A stretch of DNA of 64,000 nucleotides from NCBI GenBank assembly GCA_004794785.1, contig SJOL01001656.1:30181-94180 (forward strand), written 5' to 3'. Every line of letters begins with the position of its first letter. The stretch's first letter is position 1. The notes under the pieces were generated by a model, which was not told the origin of the DNA, made no database searches, and saw nothing but the letters and a program-made list of their open reading frames with translations. The position numbers were made by a program, and so were the translations under genes. Positions 1 through 12,600 of this stretch are shown piece by piece. Source of the DNA: Opisthorchis felineus (lineage: Eukaryota > Platyhelminthes > Trematoda > Opisthorchiida > Opisthorchiidae).

Positions 1-697
1 CCAGTCCTGTGCCACATAGCAATCCTCAGACGAGGATTGTGTAGAATTGTAATGGGGTCAAATTTTCCATAGATCTTCGGCGAAACAATGCGTTCATCGT
101 TTTCCAGACTTAAACAGTGCATTTACTTTCACTAAATAGAAATTACTTCGTAACAAGAAGTGATTAGCTTCCGTTAAGATTGGTTTCGAAGATACGACAG
201 TACACCGCGGATGTGTTTATCGACCTTAGTATGCTTTGAAAGTTGAACTCTTGATGTAGTTGAAAGGAAAATGCCCGCCGATAATAGCGATTCTATATAA
301 ATCAGACCAGTGTAGAATTAAGGTTTGGGTAATGGTACATAGTAGCGGTACGAATGTATTTATTACACCGTCCTACTTGGATGCTAGCAGCGAGAAATTT
401 ACGGCGGAATGAGGTTCTACAGAAGTACATGCCTTTTAAAACATTTTGCACGTATTCGGCAAGTGACTGTTATTTCTCCCCATTGGATGATATAGTGAGG
501 AAACCTACGCCATTTTCCCGTTATCTTCTGATATGTCACCGATTTGCGTCATTTTTTTCAAATTTGAAAACGGGCTTGCTGGAATTTATGAGTGTTTAAA
601 TAAGAATGTTTGTTGAAATGTTAAAAAGTGAACGGGAAAAACCAACTTCTCTGTATTATGCTAGTTTGAGTCCAGTTACGGATCAAATGACTAAACT

Positions 698-803
698 TGA
701 GATACTGCCAGGTTGCCCAAGCCTAGACACAGGAGGTTGGATTGGAACCAATAAAAATTCCGGTTAGTAAATTCGCGCTTTAACCACGGAGCCATCCAGA
801 GCG
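698..803 (-). repeat. tRNA-derived SINE relic
   Basis: It matches the clear copies from GATACTGCCAGGTTGCCCAA through CCGGTTAGTAAATTCGCGCT to the A-box complement CCACGGAGCCATCC. The B-box complement is damaged (GGATTGGAACC instead of GGGTTCGAACC), so this is an old copy. The 3' body is missing. Confidence 0.65.
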
Positions 804-2179
804 CGATCGGTATCAACAATTAGACTAGTGGTCATTCTTTCCCAACTGCAACTAATTCGGGCTTTTGGGATCCAGAAATGTTGAGACTGCAGTTACAAGA
901 ACCACTTAGGTGCGAATAGCGCACTGAGTTTTTCGGTAGTCCTAGTGTTCAAGGTTTCGGCAGGTAGTTCTAATAGCATTTTGTGCGCTGTGTGTGTAGA
1001 GTCAATGGCCAAGCTCGTAAATATGTTCGTCAACTATGGAAGATAGATCCCGAGGCAGTGAAGAACAAGGATGAGAAACTAGAACACAATGGAAAAAGGC
1101 GGATGTGAAACTCACACGTTGTTTCCCTGTGGGAGTTGCCTGGAAAAAAATAAAAAAGCAACAGACGGGTGGGAATGAAGCGGGAAACAAGCAGCAAGGT
1201 GTAGCAGAACACAATAAGTTGAGATAAACTGGTCTCAGATAATACCGTGTGTGAGTACCTGATGAGTCGAAAGGGAAAAGTTCCGGAAACTGGATCATTA
1301 TGAATGAGCTTACATGACCTGACCAATAGCAGTCACATTGACACGCTGGTCGGGCTAGAGTAATGTAATGATACCGCAGGCTAAACTAACTGGAACTTCG
1401 TTCGGCAAGGTTCAGTCATTCTAGGAAGGCCAAAGGGGAGCAACCAAGTAAAGAGTACCAAGTTCCCGTACTAGGATTAATCGGATTACCAGGTGATCTG
1501 GGGGCTAAGGTCGTACAATCCTCTGCGATAAGACTGTGAAGACAGTAGGGTGCTTTCCCAGGGGATCAAAAAAGTTGGCCCTAAAAATCGCACACTCCGA
1601 TTGCCCAACGGTTGACTGTGATCACCGGTGCACTATTCAATACTGTCGAGATACATTTCAAATCAAAGAGTTTGGTGCTGCTCCGAAGGTAACTAATGTG
1701 CACAATCACATTAGAAGTCAGACAGTTATGCCTTAGTCCCCGCGTCCTTGAGCTAGCTAAGCTTCCCACATTCAAGCAAAAGACTATTGAGTCGGAGACC
1801 CCGGAACGAAACCCTACCTTCTCCCACTGCTTTGTAGGTCAGAACTTTTGAGTCAAAGGCTCAGGGTGGAGAATCCCAGACAAAACCCCTTCCTCGGGCT
1901 GGGCAACCGGGAAGTAATGTCTGCCCACGCAAATTAAAAGTAGCGGCTAGTCTTGATTTTTCAGCTCCAACTACCTGTGAATATGAACTCAGGGTAGGAT
2001 AAATCTCCCCACTGGCCTCTAGGTCTTCAGACAACACGACTCAGCACACTTTCGTGATCCCATTCAATTACGGTTGGATGAGTGATGCGACTGCTCGGAA
2101 CTAAAAGCACCTCTTTATCACGAAAAAGTCGAGTGATTGTGTCAAATGACTGACACCTGATACAGGTAAATACGGTCGA

Positions 2180-2285
2180 ATTGTTCGCAGAGCTTAGCAA
2201 TTTCGTTGCAAACGTCTCGTCACCGATTGGAGTGACATCACCAGTGCGTCAAGCGGGGCGGAGCAGTGCGTCGGTGGTTTTGCGT
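2180..2285 (+). repeat. Diverged copy of the fold-back arm unit
   Basis: TTGTTCGCAGAGCTTAGCAA, then TTGCAAACGTCTCGTCACCG and GTGACATCACCAGTGCGTC follow the left arm of the 31.8-kb fold-back in order and spacing (CTGTTCGCCGAGCTTGG, TTGCAAACGTTTCGTCACC, GACATCTTCAGTGCG), with many substitutions. It is a single arm here. Confidence 0.55.
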
Positions 2286-2964
2286 TGAGTAGGTGTGCAG
2301 GAGCTTATGTAGTACTTCTGAAAGAAAGGTGAACTTCGAGCGCAGTCTACTCACATGAATAAACCATACGTTAAAAACAGCAATGCTGACGTTCAAGGGA
2401 AAAACTGGAAGGTAAAGGATTCAGTTTCGAAAGTGTATATCAACAGTGATTCGACCCAGCAGAGCCAAAAATGTTTTGTTTTGACGGATAGCAAATCATG
2501 AAACGTCTGACGTAGACCAATGTTTAGGTTTGCGAGATTGCCAACTGATTTCATAGGAGTTCTAGCGTGCAGCTGTCTTTTCTGACCTGGAATCCATATA
2601 CCCTTATGGATATGGTTTAGTCGCTTTGTTCACACGCCCGAACGACCAGACAATGCACACATTCCGGTCTACCTCAATCTCGCCCACAAAGACCTGACGA
2701 TGGAGTGGTGTGGTAGTCGTCTGTGTCGCCATCATCCAACTGCGTTTTGATTGGGGTGTCCAGCAGTCATACTGAGTTCTCCACGTAAGCAAAAAGAAGG
2801 AAGCATGGGACACTTGACTTCCAGAACAAAAAAGATCAGAATTTCGGGAACTGGAGCTTGAGATGCAAATCTTGTAGTCTGTGCGTGACAGCGTTAGTTT
2901 TTCGAACCACTGAAGAATCGTTATTATAATATTCAGTAGTGTGCATAAACCACAGGGTTGGTAG

Positions 2965-3065
2965 TTATGTTATTCGCTGAGCTTGGTAGCTTGGTTACAC
3001 ACGCCTCATCACCAACCAAGGAGGTGTTACCAGTGCGTTGTTGTGTAGCAGAGCGGAGTTGTTCA
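2965..3065 (+). repeat. Second diverged copy of the fold-back arm unit
   Basis: TTATTCGCTGAGCTTGGTAG, ACACGCCTCATCACCAACCA and GGAGGTGTTACCAGTGCGTT follow the same order as the fold-back arm. More diverged than the copy at 2.2 kb but in the same orientation. Confidence 0.5.
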
Positions 3066-5873
3066 CTTTAAACCGGTACTACCAACATGGGGTATTTGGT
3101 GGTACTCCAGAAGGTGGGTGAAATAAGGTCGCATCGGGATTATTCGGAGTTGAAGTACTCGAAGAAAAAATGACACCATAGTTATGTATGTAAAACCAAT
3201 TCGGTGGGGGGGGGGCACTTTGCATAGGATCATTTCGGATGTGAGCTCATCACTGAAGTTCTCACGAGAAGTCCCCACTCGGAACAACTCTTATAGCTCC
3301 GTCACGTTGACTTATTCTCTCGCTAGGCGTTTATGACTTCTGGCCGTTTCACTAAAAGACGGTTGCAGCCATCAGAACTTGACAAAAGAGTACCGTTTCC
3401 TGTCAGTGATCATCACGCAGATACGGAAACAAAAACACAACCGCAAACCAGATTGTGCAATTGGAGAGGGATTTTCTTGCCAACCCAAAGTTATTCGTTC
3501 TACGTGAACTGAGTGGAAAGCTTGTAATTAAGACAGGCTTTCGATTTCAGCAGTTTAAATTGCTCAGTATTTTATTTATTGGTATGATCTCAAGTAGAGG
3601 GTGACCATCACGATTAGGAATAGTCACATGAATAGTAGCATTCGGATCAAAAGATTTATCTTATAACATTGAATCTTCGAGCACTTCGATAAGACAGGAA
3701 AGTACACAGTTAGCTTGTTTGAGGAGGCGGGACGGAACGAATCGGTTGTCAGGCTAAGCATCAGTTTAAAAACTTGACTGAAACCGAATGACATTTTCTA
3801 TTTATTTTCTCTCTCTACACAAAATTATGTGGCAGGCACTGACGACTAGTTGAAACCAATTCCGCTTGTTGTCAAGCTAGCAAACGTTAAGTTGCTGCTT
3901 CAACTACAGGAAGTAGCAGGGTTTTTCTGTGGGAGCCGCAATCCAATACGAATGGGGTAGTTGAATCAAAAGACTTCGCCCAATTGTTGAACTACTTGAT
4001 TGACATTTTCACTCATCGTACTGACTGGGGTTCCATTCATGAAACACGTAAAATATGCTGAAAACACGTGGGGAACTGAGGCAAGCAAGGTGGGGAGGTA
4101 ACACTTTCAGAATGGAGTGTTTCCATCGTAGTTGCGAATTCCACAAAAAGTTAATAAAGGAAATGTATGGAAACCGACGAATATCAGCCTGGTAGCTATG
4201 ACTACCGGGACGGTCCCTGGTCTTATTCGGAATAGATTACTTCAAAATTGTGCGGGGAAAATTGATGAAAACCAGGATAAGTTTCGTTCTGGGCGAAAGC
4301 TTTACTCTTCGGAAAGGACTTGAAGGTTATGGATATAAAGCCTGTTTGTGACATCCGCTAGGGATTCTGCCGTGTTTGTCGAGAAAAGGTGCTTCGTCTA
4401 AATATGCAACCTTACCAAAAACGGTGGACGCTAACTACGCGGACGAGTAAATATCGGATCTGTCTCTTCCTCCAGATATGTTCCTTGAGTAACACCTACC
4501 TGCCTTGGACGCCTGAGGGGTCAGAATGTTCCCATGGAGCTGGCTTGTGAATATTAAGCACGCTGACCACAGAGCTTCATCTGGATTAGGTTTCATAGAA
4601 ATGCGAATAAAATTAGAAGAGCTTGGAGAATTCAGCTGCAGGATAGGGTACCGCTTCACATTTACAAAAGCACAAACTGCTACTTTAAGACATATTGGGA
4701 TCGAACTCAAATCCTACGCTTACACACGAATCAATCGATCTAGTTGACAAACTCCTTCATCAAGGTGGATACATCAGTCCCGATGGTTTGGTCATTGTTT
4801 CTAGGATCCTGAAGTTCAGGACAACTTTTGTTAACCTACGACGTGTATGAAATTGATGTTACCAGCCTATTCACAATAGATAGTGTTTCCACCGCTTCAG
4901 CGCAGTTCAAACTGCTGTACAGACTAGAAACCTGGCCACAAAAGCAGATGTTAAAAAACACTGCCTGAGTCTGGTGCAAACAGCGAATCAGCAATGCTGA
5001 GATACATCGAATGGCTTTCTGGAGAAAGAACCCACACTAGAGGGACGGACTGAGAACGCCCTATAGATAGCGGGCTCGCTAACTCAAATTGAATGCTAGC
5101 AGACCGAATACCTCGGGGAGCTATTTTTGCTGAACTATGTACCGAATAGGACTTGGGGAAGGTCAGTTAACTATTTAGGACAGATGCATGAAAGCCGCTA
5201 TTACCTCCGCGGATCTCCCTTCTTCAAGGATGCACGGTAGTTGTGCATCAGTATTTGCTAGTATTGTATACAATGCTCGATTTATAATCTCCAGAAGTTT
5301 AACCATTCCAGCATTTCTGACATTATCTGTGAAGGAAACAGAGGTATTTAGAAATGATGCACGACATGCACACGGTGTTTTACTGAGAATGAGAGGATAT
5401 GTTTACGAACCCATCTTGTACAAGTAAATAGTGGCCCACATGAAAATATTGTTAATTTTTATGAGGAGGCCCGAAAGTGCCACGAGAATGGTCTGCGATA
5501 TGGGAAATATATATGACAATATGGTACATCGAAGGGAAAGCCTATTGATTTGTGGGCAAAGTGAGCTCGTGAAAAGTAGTCCCAAAGGAAGATTTTGGAG
5601 GCAACCGAAGCGCTCCCAAAGTTTAATGAGAAAGTACTCACTTCCTCACATCATCGATGTTTGTGCGAGGCTAGTTTCACGTTCCGTTCCCCAAAGAAGA
5701 AACTCATGATGTACTTGAGCCCAATTTTCAAAATAATCAGTGAAAACTGGAATAGCGTTCACAACTGGGTTCATCTAGTTATAGTCGCCTCTAGACGTTA
5801 CGTTTGAAAGAAAATTAGCTCACTTAGTGTCAATTTGACCTAGAAATAAAAAAAACACTCATTCTTATTCAAA

Positions 5874-5935
5874 TGTAATAATGATAATGATAATAATGTA
5901 GTAATAATAATGTAATAATGTAATAAAATGACAAT
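5874..5935. repeat. Imperfect TAATGA/TAATAA repeat
   Basis: A run of AATAATGATAATGATAATAA-type units, A/T-rich, left of CIT exon 19. A simple-sequence tract with no gene. Confidence 0.85.
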
Positions 5936-6159
5936 AAGAGGTGCGATAATAATCCAAATACTACCTCATATAATACTAGTCCTAAGGTCTGTCACCACAA
6001 TCCAAATGCTCTTTTTAGAGATGTGGAAACCCCCTGTTCTAACGCATAAAAGTCAACGATGAACCACAAAACCAGACAGAATGCTCCGTTTTAACGCGAT
6101 CACTGTACGAGTCAGAATGTGATACAGCACAACAGAAGAAAGCAAAAACATTCACTAAC

Positions 6160-6637
6160 CGAGATCAGTTCAGCCTCATGTGAACCTTCAGCCCAACCAA
6201 CGCGAAGTTTAGAGCGTTGGGGGCGCCAGAAATTACTTTTCGGGTTGGATTCGATTATCTTTCCCGATGGGACAGAACTTGTGGTGCTGGGACCCGATGA
6301 AATACTGTCTTCATATGACAGTGGATCTGCGGTGCCACCGGACTGGGGTGTTGCAGCTGCCACCCGTTCCCCTTGAAAGGGCAGGGACCGATAAGGTAGG
6401 CCACTGTCAAAGTCGCTTGCTGGATCGGGTGAATAGTAACCGAATTGTTCATCTCCATCCTCGTCCTCGGTGAATACTTGGTCACTCTCGATTGCGCCCG
6501 GCTCAGTTGGGCGCGACTGGACACAGGTACGCCTCTTGAAGCGGAGCCGACTTTTACGCACAATACGTTGCAAGCGACTAGGTTGTTTCGTGAATGGATG
6601 CGGACCGGAGGACTTGTCATCCGTCTCCGATAAGTTG
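6160..6637 (-). CDS. CIT: CIT exon 19 (linker between rod and missing C-terminal domains)
   Basis: Residues 1284-1443. A long pyrimidine tract ends in TTTCCCAG; the first C completes the Arg codon of exon 18. It encodes basic [17 protein letters not shown], an acidic patch [10 protein letters not shown], and Ser/Pro-rich sequence without a known domain, ending AELIS. Donor GTTAGT, phase 0, so the gene continues to the left. Confidence 0.82.
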
Positions 6638-9600
6638 CTGGGAAAGGGTGAGAGAGAAAGCGGTTTCTGAAGTGAGTGGATTATCAAAAGGAGAAAAACA
6701 AACTCCTGCTGCTCGATTTCTGGGTTGACAAGAACTTCAAACCAAAGTTGGGACATCGAATTTGACCTAACCCATATGTACTTTCCCATAGGAGGGGAAT
6801 GCTCAGACGGTACAACAATGAACTAGGTTCAGACCGCCTTCCAAGCGCAAGAATCCGGTATCATGGTCCGGTGTGAAGGTCCACGATAAAAACGGAGGTC
6901 TGCCCGTGGTGTGTGAAGATGCCAGCCACACTTGCATATTCGCAAACTGATTCAATGGCCGCTGACTGAAATACACCAAGTCCTCCTATTAACGATATCT
7001 TCATCAATACCAACGAAGCTGTTTCAGCTTCTGAAAGTGTAACAGAGAGGTAGTACGGTAGTATTCATGAACTTGAGCGACAGGTTTCGATTGATGCATC
7101 TAAAGGCCGAGAATTACTCCGCGTATGGTACTTTTCGTAACTGAATTGACCTCAGGACTTTGACGATTGTATTGTACAGCTCTATATTTGGGAGTAGGTG
7201 TATTAAGTGGACCGTTACCAGTGAACGCGACGACCAACAGCGCAGACCATATTGGTGCAAACATTTCAATCTCATACAAACGTCAGATGGAACGAGCTCC
7301 AGAAGCCAAAACAGCCGGAAATTCATTTGTGCGGTCACTGACGGCACATGTAATCACGGTGTTGCGAACTATCCTTGTGGTTAGGAAAGACAACAGTTTA
7401 CACGCCATTGACGACGTGAATTGGCTGGAGAGTACAGTGTCTATGAGAAAGGACATGTTTAGCCCCAGGATGCACCTCTGTCGTCGCATCCTAAAAAAGA
7501 GCACATCTTTTGGTGACAGTGACCACCGTGGAATCAGTTGAATATACAACGCGTCGAAACTGACATGTATTATCCTTCAACGGCTATCTCCACATCACGG
7601 GTTGCAGATCTGAATAGCACACGCAAGGTTCTGTTGACGTAATACTACTCATGAGGTTGCTGGAAGCTCTTCAACAGCCCACGATCGGTTTTACCGTTCC
7701 TTGAACTTATCAGATAGGTACGTTCCCGGAATTTCCATCGAGTTTATGCCTTACTTGAACGCCTATTGTGCGGACCTCGTTAAATACACTCATCTGAGCA
7801 CTAATTTTAACAGGAGACTCGACTGAATCCCAGCTGAATCTCTTGTTTATGATATTCTTCAACTGAATTTATTGCATAAAGACGCTTTATGTTTCAGCAG
7901 GTACGATATTCGAGACATCCATTGTCCCTTGCCAGCCACATCACAGGCTGCGGACCCTAAAAGTTTCTATCCTGAAAGATGGTTTTAACCAAACACTCAT
8001 ACCAAGCCAACTGCCGGAGAACCACCGGAATTATCACCGTTCGGCTTTTGTCACATTGGTTGGTATCAAAAGGGCATTCGGCTCATTTTGGCGAGTCACT
8101 CTTTAGGACTGTCTGACCCACTGTGGTGTACCAGAGCAATACGTCAGCATTAACCGGTCACGATATGTACAGGCCTCAGTTTGAGTCGAAATTTAAGGAC
8201 TATCGTCAGCTACTACTAACATTTCCAGTGGGATGACTATCAAAGTTCCTGTCCAATATCGCTATTGATGAAGCCTTGATGGATGCTCTAAATACACCAG
8301 TTTGTGAGATCGTCGAGCTGATCTCATGTGGGAGTTCGACATTTACAGTTTGCGGATGTTCTTCCAGCCTGCAGACTTCTTTGCGGCACTTTCGAAAATG
8401 CTTCGCACCACCAGTTGCAAGGTAATTTTACAGCCTGATGTCTTGCAAATAAATCCCGATGGAAACAACCTGAAGGTAGACAGAAAGTTTATCTACGTGA
8501 GAAATTCCTTCAGCACTGGCAGAATAATTGAAGTGATAGCAAACAAAGCAAACGGGGCTCGCAGTGCATTTCCACACCTATATTAACTTCAGGGTCACCG
8601 TGATGACTACAAATACCTCTGTAGAAGTTCGTTACGCTAATGAGAAATGACCTTCACGAGCGGATGAAATCGGACGCTTGTCCGTCTTCGATTACCGGCG
8701 CATTAAGCGTATCATGTAAGGAACACTGGCACAGACCCCCTAGGGGATCATGGGCAAACGACAAGCAAAACATTCGCCTGCTTCGACTTACCGCTCAGAT
8801 TTTCCGGGTCCAGTCGGACGCCGACGTCCAAAGAAAGCCGAGGCAGCAGCGATCAGTGGACCAGCACCAGAGGATGATGGATCACTTTCGTCAGGACCTA
8901 GTTTACGCGAACGCCGGCCACTTGTCTTGAAAGCATGATGACCAAGCGCTTTCACATTCGATCTTTTTGTGCCAAACAACACCGAAGGATCGTGAACCAG
9001 ACCGGAGCGACCAGCATTAGCCAAACGACGCATGGGTAGTTGATGTTCTGGTGGCAGCAAACCACACATATGGTCGATGAGTTTGCCCTGCTGTTTGGTT
9101 ATGGTATTTAGACGGAATATCTCATTCTCTGACGCCTGCTGAGTAACTTCAACCAGTTCTTTCTCTTGTGAAAGCGCATCGTTCAACAGACGAACCTGTT
9201 CGGTTGCTTCGTCCCGCTGGTTGACCAGCTGAGTGTTATTCACCCGGAGTCGTTCCAGCTGGGTTTGCAGTTGGAATATCTGGTGGTGTAAATATGGTAG
9301 GCGTATCCATTACTGGGTAATGTTACAAAATGGACAGTCTGTACTTCGTAGACGATTGTGAGCTTGAGAAATTCAATGGGAAGAATTTCGGACTACATGG
9401 AAGTGGGCAAAACCATGCAAAATTGGGACTCACTTCACCTTTGAGACTATGTATTTGATCGGTAGACTCAACCAATTGTCGACGCAGAGCTGTGACCTCG
9501 GATCGATCATCGCGAACAGGATGTCTGAGGAGCTGTTGTAGAGTGGAAGTGCGTACAAATGGATATGAACAATTGTTCTATACTAGGGAAGAAGAGGCTC

Positions 9601-12600
9601 GACAAAGAAAAAGGAATTGAACATCAAATGAAACAAACTGAACCTCGCATTCTCATCCTACCCCGTTCCGTTCATGTCGATTTCGAAATAAGAAGTTACT
9701 GCGGAAATTACTTAATCTGCGTCGAAGTGGGCAGAGCTTCCAAGGCACAAAAAGCTAGACGATTAGTGTAAACGCAAATTATTATTCACCGAAAATTGTT
9801 CAGTGAGATCAAACAGTTTAAACAGAAGGCTACTGAATACGGAATAGTTGTGTTAACACTGCATATAAGAACTCTCCACATTGTTCGAATTTCGTGTAAA
9901 TTACTTTACAACACTTACGTTTAGAATAACGGTACACAAATTGAGATGGTCCGTTGAAGAAAGGAAGTTCTTCGTACAATGAAGCGTTACGGTTTTTCAC
10001 TCAAACAACTGTTATCTCGGGACTGCACGTCTACTAGGACCCCGAAAAAGCAAGGAAAATCTGGTCGTACTATACAGACGGAAGGAACACCTGTGAAAAA
10101 CGACCAGCACCAGTGAGTGTCATAAACAAAATGTAAACAATGTTGTAGTGCAATATTGGATAGGATTTACTCTGCACTACAGCAGTGAAGCACCAGCGAC
10201 AACGATGCTCTGTATTAAACAATGGCACAGTCAGCCTGTCTGCGCGGTTTTGCAGTTACGGTTCGAAGGAATTGGAGTCTCCTTTCAAAATAAAAAGAGT
10301 GAATAGGGGACAATTTTTTTTCACAAAGCACGTCAACACATTAAATCTGGAGGCTGAAATGCCGGGGATGTGACGGGATCACTTGGTTACCATAGCAATA
10401 TGGCGGTATCCTGCTTAGTTGACTACCACAGATATTGATTGGGTTTGTATAGAAGATCCGACTGTTTCGGTTACAATAAACTTTTCCCATGATTTGGAAG
10501 GTGAAACGTGCATGATCTTGATCGTACTTGGCGAGATAGGCTGATATACCATGGAAATGAACCTAGTACACCCCTCACCCAACCACATCACCCGAGATGG
10601 AACGTACGAGAGTATGATTAGGGGCAGTTCAGGCACTTGTTAAGTTCAAAAACCCGCTATGCGATAAAGCAACCGCTGTTAGGATCGTGTGGTGAAATCC
10701 TAACTAACCTATTGTTCTGAAATGTAGTTCAGCTGAGTCAGTGCTGAGTATTACTCAACTGAAGCATGTTTTGATATTATACTAGGAAGAAAGTACCCAG
10801 CTATATAGGCGTTGCAGTTTATGTCGGTTTCCGTCTAGTTGAGCTAAGGTGAAGTGTTCCGGATTTTGCACTTTACCAGTAGTATTTTGGGAAACTATAC
10901 ATTTCCGGTCGTACTCTGGTCAACCTCCGGACAATGTACTAAGCCAAACAGTAGGGCACATGCTGACTTTAAAAGGAGTCGAGTCTCGGAGACAACTGTA
11001 GCGTGAGAAAGCCACTCAGGGACCGAAAAGGTAGGTCTCATTGAGATAGAGCAATTGCAGGTCGGTCCTATTTAGATAGAGTGCTGCCGTTAAGAAAACG
11101 TTGTTCAAGCTTTCTTCGTGAGATCGGTCAAAGAACTGATATTACGACTTGTGTATGGACACCAGACCACTTAGTGACTGCACCAAATGGTGAATGACGG
11201 TCATAATAAGGTCTTAAGCTAATAATGAGTCGTGAGATTAGGGATGTACGGTACAAGTTACACTATATTTATTTCAGGAAATGAAGACTATCGAATATTG
11301 TGTTTGAAGAATCACTTCTTCAAGCCTTTACGACTGCTTGTGAAAACTTTCCACGACCCGGTACACTGACGTTGGATCCTACATGCCACTTCTAAAAGGA
11401 CTCTATTTCCAGAAAAAGCCAAAACGATCCTTATCACCGTGACTGCCCCTCCTATGGGACAATTGTTGTGAATCCAAATTATTATTAGTAGACTACCAGC
11501 AGGCTTACGCGGCACAGGTCATTATGTTGAACACCCCGAGAAGCCATAACACTGCATAGAGTGAAACGAGTTGATATCGTCAATGGGACGAGGGATTCCG
11601 ATCTGGAATGAGACATAATTCATCTCATTCTCCATTAGGACCTTAAATAACCATGCGGATGCAGTAGTATCGGAGAGCTAGTTGTAACAGATGAGGACTG
11701 ATATTCGGAATAAATCTTTGTTCATGAGAGCCACGACACACAGCCGTATAAGGCTACTCATGTTCAATGGATTGAATCAGGGTTCTTTCGCACCGCACAC
11801 AAAGAACATGGGAGTTGGATAATGCGGTTCTTGAAGAGTATTCAACGATAGTTCTGACAATAATATGCTGCCACTCTGCTTCAACCAATGCCAGATTTAG
11901 GTGGCTTGAGTTTCACTAACAAACTATTACATGATTACAAGGGTCGAGATTCAAGTTAATCACACCTGGGCAAGTGAACCACCTGGAGCAGCATGAAATA
12001 ACAGATTTGAACCAAAAGAGTGACCAATTCCGACTCGAATTCAAACATGCCACCTCTGGTACAATCATACAGCACCAAATCTACTAATTTATCGTTATTT
12101 TGAAACTTAGTTTCTCTGAATCATCACCATCTATAATCCCACTAGATTCAGGCACAACAGGCAGGGAGCGCTTCGTTACACGCTAATGCCGATTTCCGTT
12201 TCAGTCGACGTGACTGACCGTAAACCTCCATAGGCTTTATTTCTTGTTGCCCAAATAACTACCCTGTAACGAGGTAATTAGAAAACGGGTATTTGGTTGT
12301 GCAGTAGATACTTCAATGGAGAAAAAGATCCAGTACCATCAACTGCTGTGGCTCGGCCATGTGCTACGCATGCCGAAACATCGCCTGCCGAGACGAGCGT
12401 TGTTTTCTGTCTCCTTCAGAATGGCGGAAACCGCGAGGTAAACAATGTATAACTTGGCAGTAGGGTGTGAAAGAGATTATGAAGAGCTTGGGTGTTGTAC
12501 GCCTTCCAGGATGGGGTCCCCGCGATCCCTCCTGCGCTTGGCTGCAGACATTGTAAGAAATGGCTGCTGATCGATGTCAGTGGCGTTCGTGCTGTCACTT

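Larger units (their letters stand above)
1..6159. other. Left flank, presumably CIT intron 19; no exon recognised
   Basis: CIT continues to the left from its phase-0 donor at 6159-6158, so this is probably intron. I looked on the minus strand for a C1 zinc finger (HxC pattern), PH or CNH sequence and found none. Contents: a SINE relic, two fold-back arm relics, a G10 run and one A/T-rich simple repeat. Short open frames here show no recognisable domain. Confidence 0.55.

Noticed and set aside
1255..1285. CTGATGAGTCGAAAGG as a hammerhead ribozyme
   Set aside because: The boxes are too close to form a stem II and no flanking stems I and III could be drawn.
4435..4747. Overlapping frames on both strands near 4.5 kb as a CIT C1-domain exon
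   Set aside because: The cysteine and histidine pattern of a C1 finger is absent and no splice sites frame the region convincingly.
6112..6789. Separate 225-residue minus-strand gene
   Set aside because: The ends lie in intron sequence; a strong acceptor at 6638 and donor at 6159 delimit a CIT exon with matching phase.
8788..9243. Single-exon protein of 151 residues ending at 8788
   Set aside because: The apparent stop TAA belongs to a consensus donor GTAAGT, and the frame continues in phase into exon 19. The start is a GTG inside an exon. It is CIT exon 18.
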